A stretch of DNA of 6,877 nt from CAYPKG01 sp964411275 (GTDB lineage Bacteria; Bacillota; Clostridia; Christensenellales; CAG-138). The translations under genes and the position numbers were made by a program. The notes below the pieces were generated by a model. The model had not been told where the DNA came from. It searched no databases and saw nothing but the letters and a program-made list of their open reading frames with translations. The stretch is from positions 1-6,877 of the forward strand of contig CAYPKG010000070.1 of NCBI GenBank assembly GCA_964411275.1. Reading direction: 5' to 3'. Shown piece by piece: positions 1-6,745 of the stretch (position 1 is the stretch's first letter; each line of letters opens with the position of its first letter).

Positions 1-1618
1 GCCGGACGGTCACATCAAAGCCGTGCCCCCGGAGAGCCTGCAGTAGATCCGGCAGGCAGCAATCAAGAATATTATCCGGCTGATAGGACGGTGCGATGCA
101 AATGTGTTTTTTTCCATTCTTCAGCGTCGGTTTTATCCGCGCATAATCCTCAATCATTTGATCCAAAAGCGGATAGCCGCATGCAATAATCTTGCGAGGT
201 TTCCAGCCATAGTACTGTTCCAGCATACCTTCCAGCAGGATGTGTTCTTCTCCCGTGCACAGTAGTGTGTCATAGTGCTGCGTTGCACCTTTGCGAACGG
301 TTCGCGGGCCGGAAATCACGCCATGGTATAGATAAACATACTCCATGTCCTTGCGAATATAGGAACGCTTGAGATGGAACTGCTCTAAATCCGGCATTGT
401 CATCACCATCATATCGGCGTCAGCCTTCATAAAAGCCAGCGTTAGATGCCGCTCTCCCATATAATAAGGAATGATGCGCCGATTATTGGCGCGAAACACT
501 GCGTCGTTTGGATCACTGGTTATATAATGAATGGCAATATCGCTTTGAGAAAGGATGAGATCAATAATTGCCGCATAATACCGATAAAAGCCGCTTTTTT
601 CCGAATAGAAAATTAGCTGCATGCCAGTGGTGCGGCAAAAACGCTTGTAGTCTTCCCTGGACCTTTTTTTTTGTTCCGGCGTTTCCGCAGATTCTTCCAT
701 TGCAGCTTTGCTGCGAGCCAAAATTTCTTTCGACTCGTTCAGCGCAGCGTAGTCTATGTACTTGCGAGGCGGAATAATCCAGTATGTTATGAGCATGACA
801 AGGATTGCAAACAAATTGCTGAAAATCCAATACAGCGCCACGCCGGCCGGAACGACACAACCAAAATACAATGAGAACAAAGAAAGGAATATCGCCATTC
901 CCCAGCGGCTGAACCAACCAGCCTCTTTTTGGAGAACGTTTATCACATTTTGTGCCCAGCTCAACACAAAAGCGCTAACGCAGGCAAGCAACGGCATGTA
1001 ATTCAAGCCGCTGTGCCATGCGGCGGCTTCGCCAAATGCAGGAACCGAGCCCAGTGCTATGGCACCAAAGTGCATATCCAATCCTCGGATTGCCGCAAGC
1101 GTATCCGGCAGGCCGAGGGAGGCAAACTGCCCATTAAAAAGTGGATCCTGTATCAGATTCACAATTTGCAGCTGGCTTACCTCTGCAATCTCCGTCCCCT
1201 GCAGTAATTCCGCCGTCCTAGCTGCCAGCAATTCAATGATGTCTGTGCTGATGTGCAGCAAATGCTGAAGCGGGTGACTGATTACGCTCATAAGACCGAT
1301 AATGATAGGTATTTGGATTAACATGGGAATAATACCCGCCATCGGCTTATAATGCACACGCTTATATAACGCGTGCTGTTCTTCCAACGCACGTTGACTG
1401 TCGGAAATGTTGCGGGCCTTGATCAAATTCATTTCCGGCTGAATTTGTATCATTTTTATTGAATTCTTATGTGTCCAAATACTCAGCGGGGACAAAAGAA
1501 TTTTTGTGAGCAGCGTAAAAAGAATAATGGCAAGGCCGTAATTCTTTGCCAGCTGTAAACACAGCTGCATTAAATACCCCAAAGGGGGCGCCAATACCGC
1601 GTCGATTATTGTTCGCAT
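1..1618 (-). CDS. YidC/Oxa1 insertase-like domain fused to CDP-glycerol glycerophosphotransferase-like domain (partial, C-terminus beyond window)
   Basis: The frame is open from the ATG at 1618 to the window edge (539 residues, end missing). Residues 1-285 read as a YidC/Oxa1 membrane domain: TM1 about 26-44 with the NYGLAIILF and SPL signature, a charged cytosolic hairpin 45-90, TM2 about 92-113 (KPMAGIIPMLIQIP), an outer loop about 114-206, TM3 about 207-227, TM4 about 240-257, and TM5 about 258-281 with the YW..SN signature. The groove arginine of the family is Lys39 here, and there is no lipobox signal peptide. After a charged linker (about 287-330), residues 332-539 resemble the N-terminal part of TagB/TagF-type transferases: GMQLIFYSE start, His432-Gly433 in YLYHGVISGP (the family's HG position), CTGEEH, and CGYPLLDQM. 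The C-terminus of YidC is cytosolic, which fits a transferase using cytosolic CDP-glycerol. The gene follows the sulfatase-like gene by 5 bases. The membrane part is a confident family call. The transferase call is good but its donor and acceptor are inferred, and its C-terminal catalytic half is not visible. Confidence 0.9.
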   Translation of the reverse strand, partial: MRTIIDAVLAPPLGYLMQLCLQLAKNYGLAIILFTLLTKILLSPLSIWTHKNSIKMIQIQPEMNLIKARNISDSQRALEEQHALYKRVHYKPMAGIIPMLIQIPIIIGLMSVISHPLQHLLHISTDIIELLAARTAELLQGTEIAEVSQLQIVNLIQDPLFNGQFASLGLPDTLAAIRGLDMHFGAIALGSVPAFGEAAAWHSGLNYMPLLACVSAFVLSWAQNVINVLQKEAGWFSRWGMAIFLSLFSLYFGCVVPAGVALYWIFSNLFAILVMLITYWIIPPRKYIDYAALNESKEILARSKAAMEESAETPEQKKRSREDYKRFCRTTGMQLIFYSEKSGFYRYYAAIIDLILSQSDIAIHYITSDPNDAVFRANNRRIIPYYMGERHLTLAFMKADADMMVMTMPDLEQFHLKRSYIRKDMEYVYLYHGVISGPRTVRKGATQHYDTLLCTGEEHILLEGMLEQYYGWKPRKIIACGYPLLDQMIEDYARIKPTLKNGKKHICIAPSYQPDNILDCCLPDLLQALRGHGFDVTVR

Positions 1619-1623
1619 ATGGC

Positions 1624-3351
1624 TTAGTTCGCCTCCTTGTCCCGAAGCAGATAGCGGTTTGGAATTAGCTCCGGGTCCTCCGTAAGCTGTGGAAAATCGC
1701 ATCCAAGTTCCGTCAAAACAAGGCGCATCGTGTTTACCAGGTTCAGACCCTCAATATCCAGCTTTTCCCCGGCAAAGTATACAGCGTTAAGCGTGCGGAC
1801 CATGTCGGCGTCTGTCATTGCCATGGTCATCTTGTGCCGGTCATCGGCACGTGGACGGGCACCGTGATCCGACATGAGCATAATAATGCAGTTCGGATCA
1901 TTATCTATTATGTTGGAGATCAACATGCGCGCCTGTGACATCGTGTATTTGTACTGGCCCAAATAGTATTGCGGATCCTCCCAGTTGGTACTGCCTTCGT
2001 GCGAAACTTTTGAACCATCCTCCGCATAAACAAAAGGCGTGTGCGGCGCCATGATATGGCTGACAAGCGCTACGGAAGTCCCGAATGTATAGTTGTTCGC
2101 GCTGTTTAAATAAAAGTCCCACACCCGTTGGAGCTGAATCCTGCGCGTTTCCAATGTATACTCAGATATCCCGCCCGATAAGACGCGAAACGGCGTACTG
2201 TTCAGCACCAAATCCAATTGTGTGAGTCCGACCATGGTCGCGTTACGAAAACGAATCTCTCGCGCCGAATAATTGGATATCTCCCTGAGACAAGAGAACT
2301 CCATGGGATCCGTACATACTTTGTAGATGTCATACCCAAGGTTCTGCAATGCGGTCCAGAGCTGTCCGTCACACTCGTAATACTTGAGTTCGCGGGGCGT
2401 CATGCTCGCTGTGGCCGTATATTCCAAGGTGCACAAATCAGCCATCACCTGATTGCTGATGGAAGAACGATTCACAGTATTATAGGAAATATTGAATCCC
2501 TTTTCGATCAGGAAATCATTCATTTCGGCGCAATCATATCCGTAGAACTTCTGCATTGTCACAAAATCGCATGCCTCGTCGAGAATGATCCAGTACACGT
2601 TTGGCTTCACCTCGCCGGCGGCTTCCAGTGCCGCCCGCTCGTCTGCTGAAACCATAATGGGCGGCGTTGGCGGAGATTTTTTTCCTTTAAATATGCTAAA
2701 GTCAAACGACATATCATTGACAAGCTGCGCAATCGTGGCAGCCGTGTATTCTTTCTCAACGGTTTCCTCTGATTTCCCGTCGCTATCTGCCCACTGCTCC
2801 GCTGCAGCAGCAACTACTGTTGACGCTTCCGTTGCCGCGGCCTTCACATTGCTCTTAAATAAACCGGCAGCCGAGGCAATCATGATGCAATTGAACAAAA
2901 CCAGTCCGCCCATTACCGCCGTAACGATCTTCTGAAAGGCGCGAAGCTCCTTGCGATCGCGAGCCCGTATGAGAATAAAGCTGGCCGCGCCCAACAGCAG
3001 CACATATAAAGTCATAGACAGCCAGCGCTGCCAGTTCGGGCCGAGTTTGCTGAACGCATTAAACAAGAGATTGAAATTGAGAAACAGCAGCATGAAAACT
3101 GCCGCGTATAACGAGGAAAAGCTAAGGCGTCGGCTCATGAGGAGGCATAGAAAAAAGATTGCCAGGCCAATCGCAGCCAATGCCGTCGCTATCCACGCGC
3201 ATTCGCTTTTGTTCACCTCGTACCAGTTAGTCGCCACCAGGAAAACAATAGGATAAATACACGCGAAAACCACTGGCAGCGCCGCCAACGTGCCTTGTCC
3301 CACAGCTTTCAAAACAGTCGGTTTCTTTTTCATTCGGTTGCTTATGCTCAT
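1624..3351 (-). CDS. Membrane-anchored sulfatase/alkaline-phosphatase-superfamily protein (LtaS-like layout), second paralogue
   Basis: A 575-residue protein when started at the ATG at 3351, chosen because AGAGGA precedes it. A TTG at 3363 would add four residues and has no site at a usable distance. Five predicted membrane helices (about 23-41, 52-73, 77-98, 108-129, 141-164) precede an Ala-rich linker and an outer domain from about residue 250. That domain shows the superfamily core: NVYWIILDE with metal-ligand candidate Asp258, a SISNQVMADL segment whose Ser299 aligns with the family's Thr/Ser nucleophile position, HIMAPHTPF with His432 and His437, and SDHG with Asp495-His496. This is the layout of lipoteichoic acid synthase and related phosphoglycerol or phosphoethanolamine transferases. 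The actual substrate is unknown, and plain hydrolase activity is possible. It is paralogous to the gene at 4808-6412: both share the pattern LNA.Y..G..LDIEGL near the end. The last codons carry the ribosome binding site of the YidC fusion gene. Confidence 0.88.
   Translation of the reverse strand: MSISNRMKKKPTVLKAVGQGTLAALPVVFACIYPIVFLVATNWYEVNKSECAWIATALAAIGLAIFFLCLLMSRRLSFSSLYAAVFMLLFLNFNLLFNAFSKLGPNWQRWLSMTLYVLLLGAASFILIRARDRKELRAFQKIVTAVMGGLVLFNCIMIASAAGLFKSNVKAAATEASTVVAAAAEQWADSDGKSEETVEKEYTAATIAQLVNDMSFDFSIFKGKKSPPTPPIMVSADERAALEAAGEVKPNVYWIILDEACDFVTMQKFYGYDCAEMNDFLIEKGFNISYNTVNRSSISNQVMADLCTLEYTATASMTPRELKYYECDGQLWTALQNLGYDIYKVCTDPMEFSCLREISNYSAREIRFRNATMVGLTQLDLVLNSTPFRVLSGGISEYTLETRRIQLQRVWDFYLNSANNYTFGTSVALVSHIMAPHTPFVYAEDGSKVSHEGSTNWEDPQYYLGQYKYTMSQARMLISNIIDNDPNCIIMLMSDHGARPRADDRHKMTMAMTDADMVRTLNAVYFAGEKLDIEGLNLVNTMRLVLTELGCDFPQLTEDPELIPNRYLLRDKEAN
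1632..1638 (-). promoter_or_regulatory. Ribosome binding site of the YidC fusion gene, inside the upstream coding end
   Basis: A perfect AAGGAGG lies within the last codons of the sulfatase-like gene and 13 bases before the ATG at 1618. The spacing is longer than usual, but there is no other in-frame start nearby. The position suggests translation of the fusion gene depends on, or follows, translation of its neighbour. Confidence 0.75.
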
Positions 3352-3354
3352 AGT

Positions 3355-3360
3355 TCCTCT
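3355..3360 (-). promoter_or_regulatory. Ribosome binding site deciding the start at 3351
   Basis: AGAGGA lies three bases before the ATG at 3351 and overlaps the downstream side of the alternative TTG start at 3363. It therefore favours the ATG. The spacing is short, but the cytidylyltransferase gene has the same three-base spacing (AAGGGG at 4713-4718). Confidence 0.5.
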
Positions 3361-3392
3361 CAATGCAATCGTAATTTCCCCTCACGCGTCAC

Positions 3393-4709
3393 TTAAAGCA
3401 GCATTACGCCTTCTCCGTCAAAAAAGGATTTCAAAACGCCGCTAATGACCACGCTTTCGCGCGCAGAGATACAATTGTTATTACTTCCGCGGATGGCTTT
3501 TAAAAACGCCGCCAGTTCGTAGCGCACGCCTTCTCCTTCGAACCGATAGAAGAAACGCCGATTATCGCGAACATCTCTTTGACGGATTTCGTAGCAATCC
3601 ATCTTCCACCACGGCGCGGGAACATACGCGTACCCCCGCGTTCCCGCAATAATCATAACGTCCTCAGAAATCACCTCAGTGCCTATTTTCAGCGTAGCCT
3701 CAGCGGACGGGTACGTCATTTGTATTTTTGTATAGACATCGGCATGGCCCGCTTCGTCCATAGCCGTAATGAAGCCAATTGACTTGTAATCCGCGCCAAA
3801 TACTTTTATTGCCGCCGCCACCACATAGGACGCGCACCGAACCATAGCGCCGTCATGGGACTCTGTGCTCGATATAGCCGGCAAGCCGGTGCAAGTCGCT
3901 TCAAGCGATTTTGGACACCCGATTACGCCGCTTTTAATCGCCAGTACAAGGCGCTGAAAAGCCAGCGAATACGCCGTTTTTAACGCTTCGCATAGTACAA
4001 CGTTATTTTGAGCGGCGCATGAATAGAGTTGCTCCGTTATCTGAGGGTCTAAAGATAACGGGGTTTCGCACAGGACATGTTTTCCGTTCAGGACAGCTTC
4101 TTTCGCGTAACCGGGCCGTTCTTCCGGCGAAGTCACAATATATACTGCGTCAACTCTCTCCAAAAGTGCAGAATAGGTTTCACAACGATTCAAATGGGGT
4201 ATGAGATTCTCCGAAGATGAATCGCCGCAGAAATAGTCGATCGCCTCAATGCCACTGACATACCGGATTTCATCAAGAAATCTTTGTATATGCAAGCCAC
4301 ATCCAACAACGCCGAGCCGCAGCTGCTTCCCCTGATTTCTCAGTTCGGTGCTGGAAACACCGTTCGTGCGCGGCAGATAGACAACTTCGCAATAATCCGA
4401 TAGATAGTCGAACTTTCCAATCCAGTCAGAACCAATAGCGAAGCAATCCACGCCATATTTTTGAATGTCCTCTATTTTTTGTCCTTCATATTCCTCCAGC
4501 ACAACCTGGTCCGCATAGCCTGTAGCACGCACCGACGCGATACGCTCGGAGAGCGATTGTTGAACCAGAAGCTTTCCCCTAGAACGATCAAAGTTTTCCG
4601 TCGTTACCCCAACGATCAGATAATCGCCCAGTTCTTTGGCCCGGCGAAGCAGATTGATATGGCCAATATGGAGCAGATCAAACGTCCCGTATGTAATTAT
4701 CTTTTTCAT
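3393..4709 (-). CDS. Glycerol-3-phosphate cytidylyltransferase (TagD-like) fused to Gfo/Idh/MocA-like oxidoreductase domain
   Basis: A complete 438-residue protein starting at an ATG with AAGGGG three bases upstream. Residues 1-126 closely match TagD-type enzymes, which make CDP-glycerol from CTP and sn-glycerol 3-phosphate in the cytosol: TYGTFDLLHIGH (HxGH at 14-17), ERIASVRATG around 55-64, GSDWIGKFDYL at 93-103, and YLPRTNGVSSTELR at 111-124 (the RTxGxSST signature). Residues 131-438 have a Gfo/Idh/MocA layout: a Rossmann start RLGVVGCG (Gly133, 136, 138), VYIVTSPEE at 189-197, HVLCETPLSL at 211-220, and EALKTAY at 241-247. The usual EKP motif, whose lysine is normally catalytic, reads ETP (Thr216), so dehydrogenase activity is doubtful. 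From general knowledge this two-domain architecture occurs in other bacterial envelope clusters. Placed between two LtaS-like genes and upstream of a TagF-like domain, it probably supplies CDP-glycerol. The first-domain call is strong; the second-domain role is unknown. Confidence 0.93.
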   Translation of the reverse strand: MKKIITYGTFDLLHIGHINLLRRAKELGDYLIVGVTTENFDRSRGKLLVQQSLSERIASVRATGYADQVVLEEYEGQKIEDIQKYGVDCFAIGSDWIGKFDYLSDYCEVVYLPRTNGVSSTELRNQGKQLRLGVVGCGLHIQRFLDEIRYVSGIEAIDYFCGDSSSENLIPHLNRCETYSALLERVDAVYIVTSPEERPGYAKEAVLNGKHVLCETPLSLDPQITEQLYSCAAQNNVVLCEALKTAYSLAFQRLVLAIKSGVIGCPKSLEATCTGLPAISSTESHDGAMVRCASYVVAAAIKVFGADYKSIGFITAMDEAGHADVYTKIQMTYPSAEATLKIGTEVISEDVMIIAGTRGYAYVPAPWWKMDCYEIRQRDVRDNRRFFYRFEGEGVRYELAAFLKAIRGSNNNCISARESVVISGVLKSFFDGEGVMLL

Positions 4710-4752
4710 TTTCCCCTTACCACCCCCGTTTTTGTAGATTCAATCCGTCCGT

Positions 4753-4807
4753 TTATACCCGCCGTTCCCGGCGTTCCCGGTTGCTTCCGATATAGCGCGA
4801 CCGCCTT
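4753..4807 (-). other. Possible +1-frame C-terminal extension of the first sulfatase-like gene
   Basis: Directly after the CCC-TGA stop, the +1 frame reads PERRSRYIGSNRERRERRV and ends in TAA at 4755-4753. Related sulfatase-like proteins commonly end with a segment like LPDRSYY, and the paralogue at 1624-3351 continues past PQL for about 19 more residues with PNRYLLRD. Extension would leave a 43-base gap to the next gene, like the 41-base gap before the second paralogue. It may be a sequencing error, a real truncation, or recoding. Confidence 0.35.
4763..4780. repeat. Two tandem copies of a 9-base unit (CGTTCCCGG)
   Basis: CGTTCCCGG occurs twice without a gap between the first sulfatase-like gene and the cytidylyltransferase gene. 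The unit is a multiple of three, and in the +1-frame extension of the upstream gene it would encode a repeated Arg-Glu-Arg. Confidence 0.7.
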
Positions 4808-6412
4808 TCAGGGAAGCTGAGGATAATGTAAGCCAAACTGCGAAAGCAGCAAACGTACTGTATTCGTTGGAGACAAGCCCTCGATATCGAGTTCGCGTCC
4901 GCAGCAATACATCGCGTTGAGAACGCGGCATTCGTCTTGCGGTGATATTTCAAAAGTATGGGGCCATGCGCAATCCTCGTGCCATCGAACGCCATGATCC
5001 GATTGAATTATGATGATACAGTTTGGGTTTTCCGCGATAATTGCCTGTATGATACGTTTCATGCGCGCAGTTACATATTGATATTGTCCGAGATAATATT
5101 GCATGTTTTGCCAATCGGCACGATGGCCACCTTCGATAGGCGCGCCATTTGCCTGAAAGAGAAACGGAACGTGAGGGCAGCAGATATACGAGAAGATGGC
5201 GACGCGATCCGCCTCCGCATATACCCCCGCATCGTCAAAATAGTCAAACACAGAAAGCCTGTTCTTGATACTCCCGCTATATCCGTGCCGTGCAAGATCC
5301 ATTATTTTATCCGTCGGCAACAACTCGATATCCTTCGCCGGCTCTGCGGCGGATGGCGTATTTTGAGCGGCGCCTCCAATCCCGTTCAGCACCGAAAGAA
5401 TCGATTGATCCCGTGCGATATCGGAAACGGTAGCGCCATCTTCCGTTTCCGGTTCACCCGTATCAAAAAGGCTTTCATCTCTAAGGTTTGCAATCCCCTT
5501 GAAAATTGTTGCTTTTGTTGACATTTGGTAAAGTGAATATCCAAGCCCCTCTAATTCCGAATATAAGAGCGCATTCGCCAGCTTTTTGCGTGCAAACGAA
5601 ATTGTCCTGTTTTCTTCCGTTAGGTAATGAAGCGTTACGACGTCGGCAATTGCCAATTCCGACTGCGGGGTTATGCAAGAACTGCTCAATGATATATTAA
5701 AACCAGCGTCTTCAAGAAAATCTGCAAAAGCAGCGTTATCATATCCGTAATACTTATCGATAACATCAAAAGCCGCATATTCGTCAAGTATAAAGTAATA
5801 TATATTTGGCATGGCATTCTGCAGCAAAACATCCTCCGTAATAGGATCCTTGCTGAGCGGGATCTCCCTTTTGGCCGGCAACGATGCTGCCTCCGGAGGC
5901 GGTGTTGCTGATGCCGCAGCAATCGCTTTATTCTTGACTTGTCCTGCCACCGGAACGGTGTTCACAACAATCAAGCCGCATACGGTAACAAGCACTATCG
6001 TGATCGCTTTCCGCAGATAGCCTTTTCTTTGAACGAATGTTATGACTTTCCACAATAGCGCACTGATGGCTCCGACAGCGATCATTGTAAGCACAAGGGC
6101 TGTTATCGGCGCAACAAATTTCTTCAGCATTCTGTTGATTGAACCTGAGTTCAAAAGAAACAACATGATACACGACGAAAACAGGCCCGAGAACGTCAGA
6201 CTTTTATGCAGCAAACTGCATAATACCAGATAAAGGCCAACACCAATCGCCATTGAGATGCCTGCCGGCTTCAATATGGAAACGAAAGTCATTTCTGCAA
6301 GGTTGTTTATATAGAGCAGATACAGCGGCAAAAAGCAGCACATTAAAACCGTTACTATGCACAGCAGCAGGATTCCACCATATCTACTTGATTGCACCCG
6401 CTTAGACTTCAT
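4808..6412 (-). CDS. Membrane-anchored sulfatase/alkaline-phosphatase-superfamily protein (LtaS-like layout), first paralogue
   Basis: A 534-residue protein whose ATG overlaps the stop of the upstream small gene (ATGA), suggesting translational coupling; AAAGGG lies just upstream. About five membrane helices (12-34, 45-68, 72-90, 98-122, 134-156) and a Pro/Ala-rich linker (165-190) lead to an outer domain from about residue 200. Core motifs are NIYYFILDEY (metal-ligand candidate Asp210), a TPQSELAIAD segment (Ser251 at the nucleophile position), CPHVPF (His414), and SDHG (Asp472-His473). Compared with the paralogue at 1624-3351, the histidine five residues before PHxPF is replaced by Tyr409, so catalysis may differ. 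A 40-50 residue acidic, Ala-rich insertion sits around 315-365. The protein ends abruptly at PQLP with a CCC-TGA stop. The +1 frame continues for 18 codons with a family-like tail, so a frameshift is possible. The likely role is outer-face transfer or removal of a phosphate- or sulfate-linked group; the substrate is unknown. Confidence 0.88.
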   Translation of the reverse strand: MKSKRVQSSRYGGILLLCIVTVLMCCFLPLYLLYINNLAEMTFVSILKPAGISMAIGVGLYLVLCSLLHKSLTFSGLFSSCIMLFLLNSGSINRMLKKFVAPITALVLTMIAVGAISALLWKVITFVQRKGYLRKAITIVLVTVCGLIVVNTVPVAGQVKNKAIAAASATPPPEAASLPAKREIPLSKDPITEDVLLQNAMPNIYYFILDEYAAFDVIDKYYGYDNAAFADFLEDAGFNISLSSSCITPQSELAIADVVTLHYLTEENRTISFARKKLANALLYSELEGLGYSLYQMSTKATIFKGIANLRDESLFDTGEPETEDGATVSDIARDQSILSVLNGIGGAAQNTPSAAEPAKDIELLPTDKIMDLARHGYSGSIKNRLSVFDYFDDAGVYAEADRVAIFSYICCPHVPFLFQANGAPIEGGHRADWQNMQYYLGQYQYVTARMKRIIQAIIAENPNCIIIIQSDHGVRWHEDCAWPHTFEISPQDECRVLNAMYCCGRELDIEGLSPTNTVRLLLSQFGLHYPQLP

Positions 6413-6681
6413 TTGCCCTTTGTACGCTTTTCTTCCTTTTCTGCACGCTTCCTTATCTGCAATTCTTCTAGATGCAGCATAACCGACTTAATCCAAACAA
6501 CAATTTTTTTCCAAAATATCGCGATAGACGCGCCACAAGCAATAAACAGGCCGGCAACGATTTGGAAAAGGTAGGACGTTGTTGCGGGATCAATATAGGC
6601 GTGCGCAGTTTTTGTAAAGAGTGCGCTAATCCAGAAAGAAAAGTATAAAACACCAAGTAGCCGTTTTGTTTTCGCGTGCAT
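6409..6681 (-). CDS. Small YIDP-motif membrane protein with signal peptide (hypothetical)
   Basis: A 90-residue protein from the ATG at 6681. This start is set by GGAGGG nine bases upstream; a GTG at 6711 would add ten residues but lies upstream of that site. Residues 1-28 form a signal peptide (basic MHAKTKR, hydrophobic core, AHA at 26-28), followed directly by YIDPATTSYLFQ (29-40), a membrane helix at about 39-57, FWKKI, and a highly charged Lys/Glu/Arg tail (about 70-90), presumably cytosolic. I recognise this as a common short protein type with a YIDPxT motif after the signal peptide, often near envelope or sulfatase-like genes, but no function is established to my knowledge. It is the first gene of the probable operon and its stop overlaps the start of the first sulfatase-like gene, so it may be a partner or stability factor of that protein (inference). 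Confidence 0.8.
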   Translation of the reverse strand: MHAKTKRLLGVLYFSFWISALFTKTAHAYIDPATTSYLFQIVAGLFIACGASIAIFWKKIVVWIKSVMLHLEELQIRKRAEKEEKRTKGK

Positions 6682-6690
6682 CAGTATATT

Positions 6691-6696
6691 CCCTCC
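6691..6696 (-). promoter_or_regulatory. Ribosome binding site deciding the start at 6681
   Basis: GGAGGG lies nine bases before the ATG at 6681 and inside the longer frame that would begin with GTG at 6711. It makes the shorter 90-residue product the more likely one. Confidence 0.75.
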
Positions 6697-6715
6697 AACA
6701 TTTTGAAACACTGTT

Positions 6716-6745
6716 ATTATGTATTATTACTTGTTCAAGGTTCTA
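6716..6745 (-). promoter_or_regulatory. Candidate sigma-A-type promoter for the operon
   Basis: On the minus strand, CATAAT (6721-6716, five of six consensus bases) follows a weak TAGAAC (6745-6740) at 18 bases, in an AT-rich stretch. It would start transcription roughly 25-30 bases before the ATG at 6681. The -35 match is poor, so this is only a candidate. Confidence 0.3.

Noticed and set aside
561..917. A minus-strand open frame of 118 residues overlapping the fusion gene.
   Set aside because: It is a frame-shadow of the YidC-transferase gene. Its only relevance is that it supplies the stop used if one A is added in the nine-A run.
3352..3363. TTG at 3363 as the start of the second sulfatase-like gene.
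   Set aside because: There is no Shine-Dalgarno site at normal distance. The AGAGGA just downstream points to the ATG at 3351.
4710..4807. Possible terminator or internal promoter in the 98-base gap before the cytidylyltransferase gene.
   Set aside because: The GC-rich stretch is a tandem repeat, not a hairpin followed by a U-run, and no good -35/-10 pair is visible. A coding extension of the upstream gene explains the stretch better.
4958..5521. A 187-residue plus-strand open frame.
   Set aside because: It lies entirely antisense to the well-supported sulfatase-like gene, has low-complexity Arg/Ile-rich content and shows no convincing domain.
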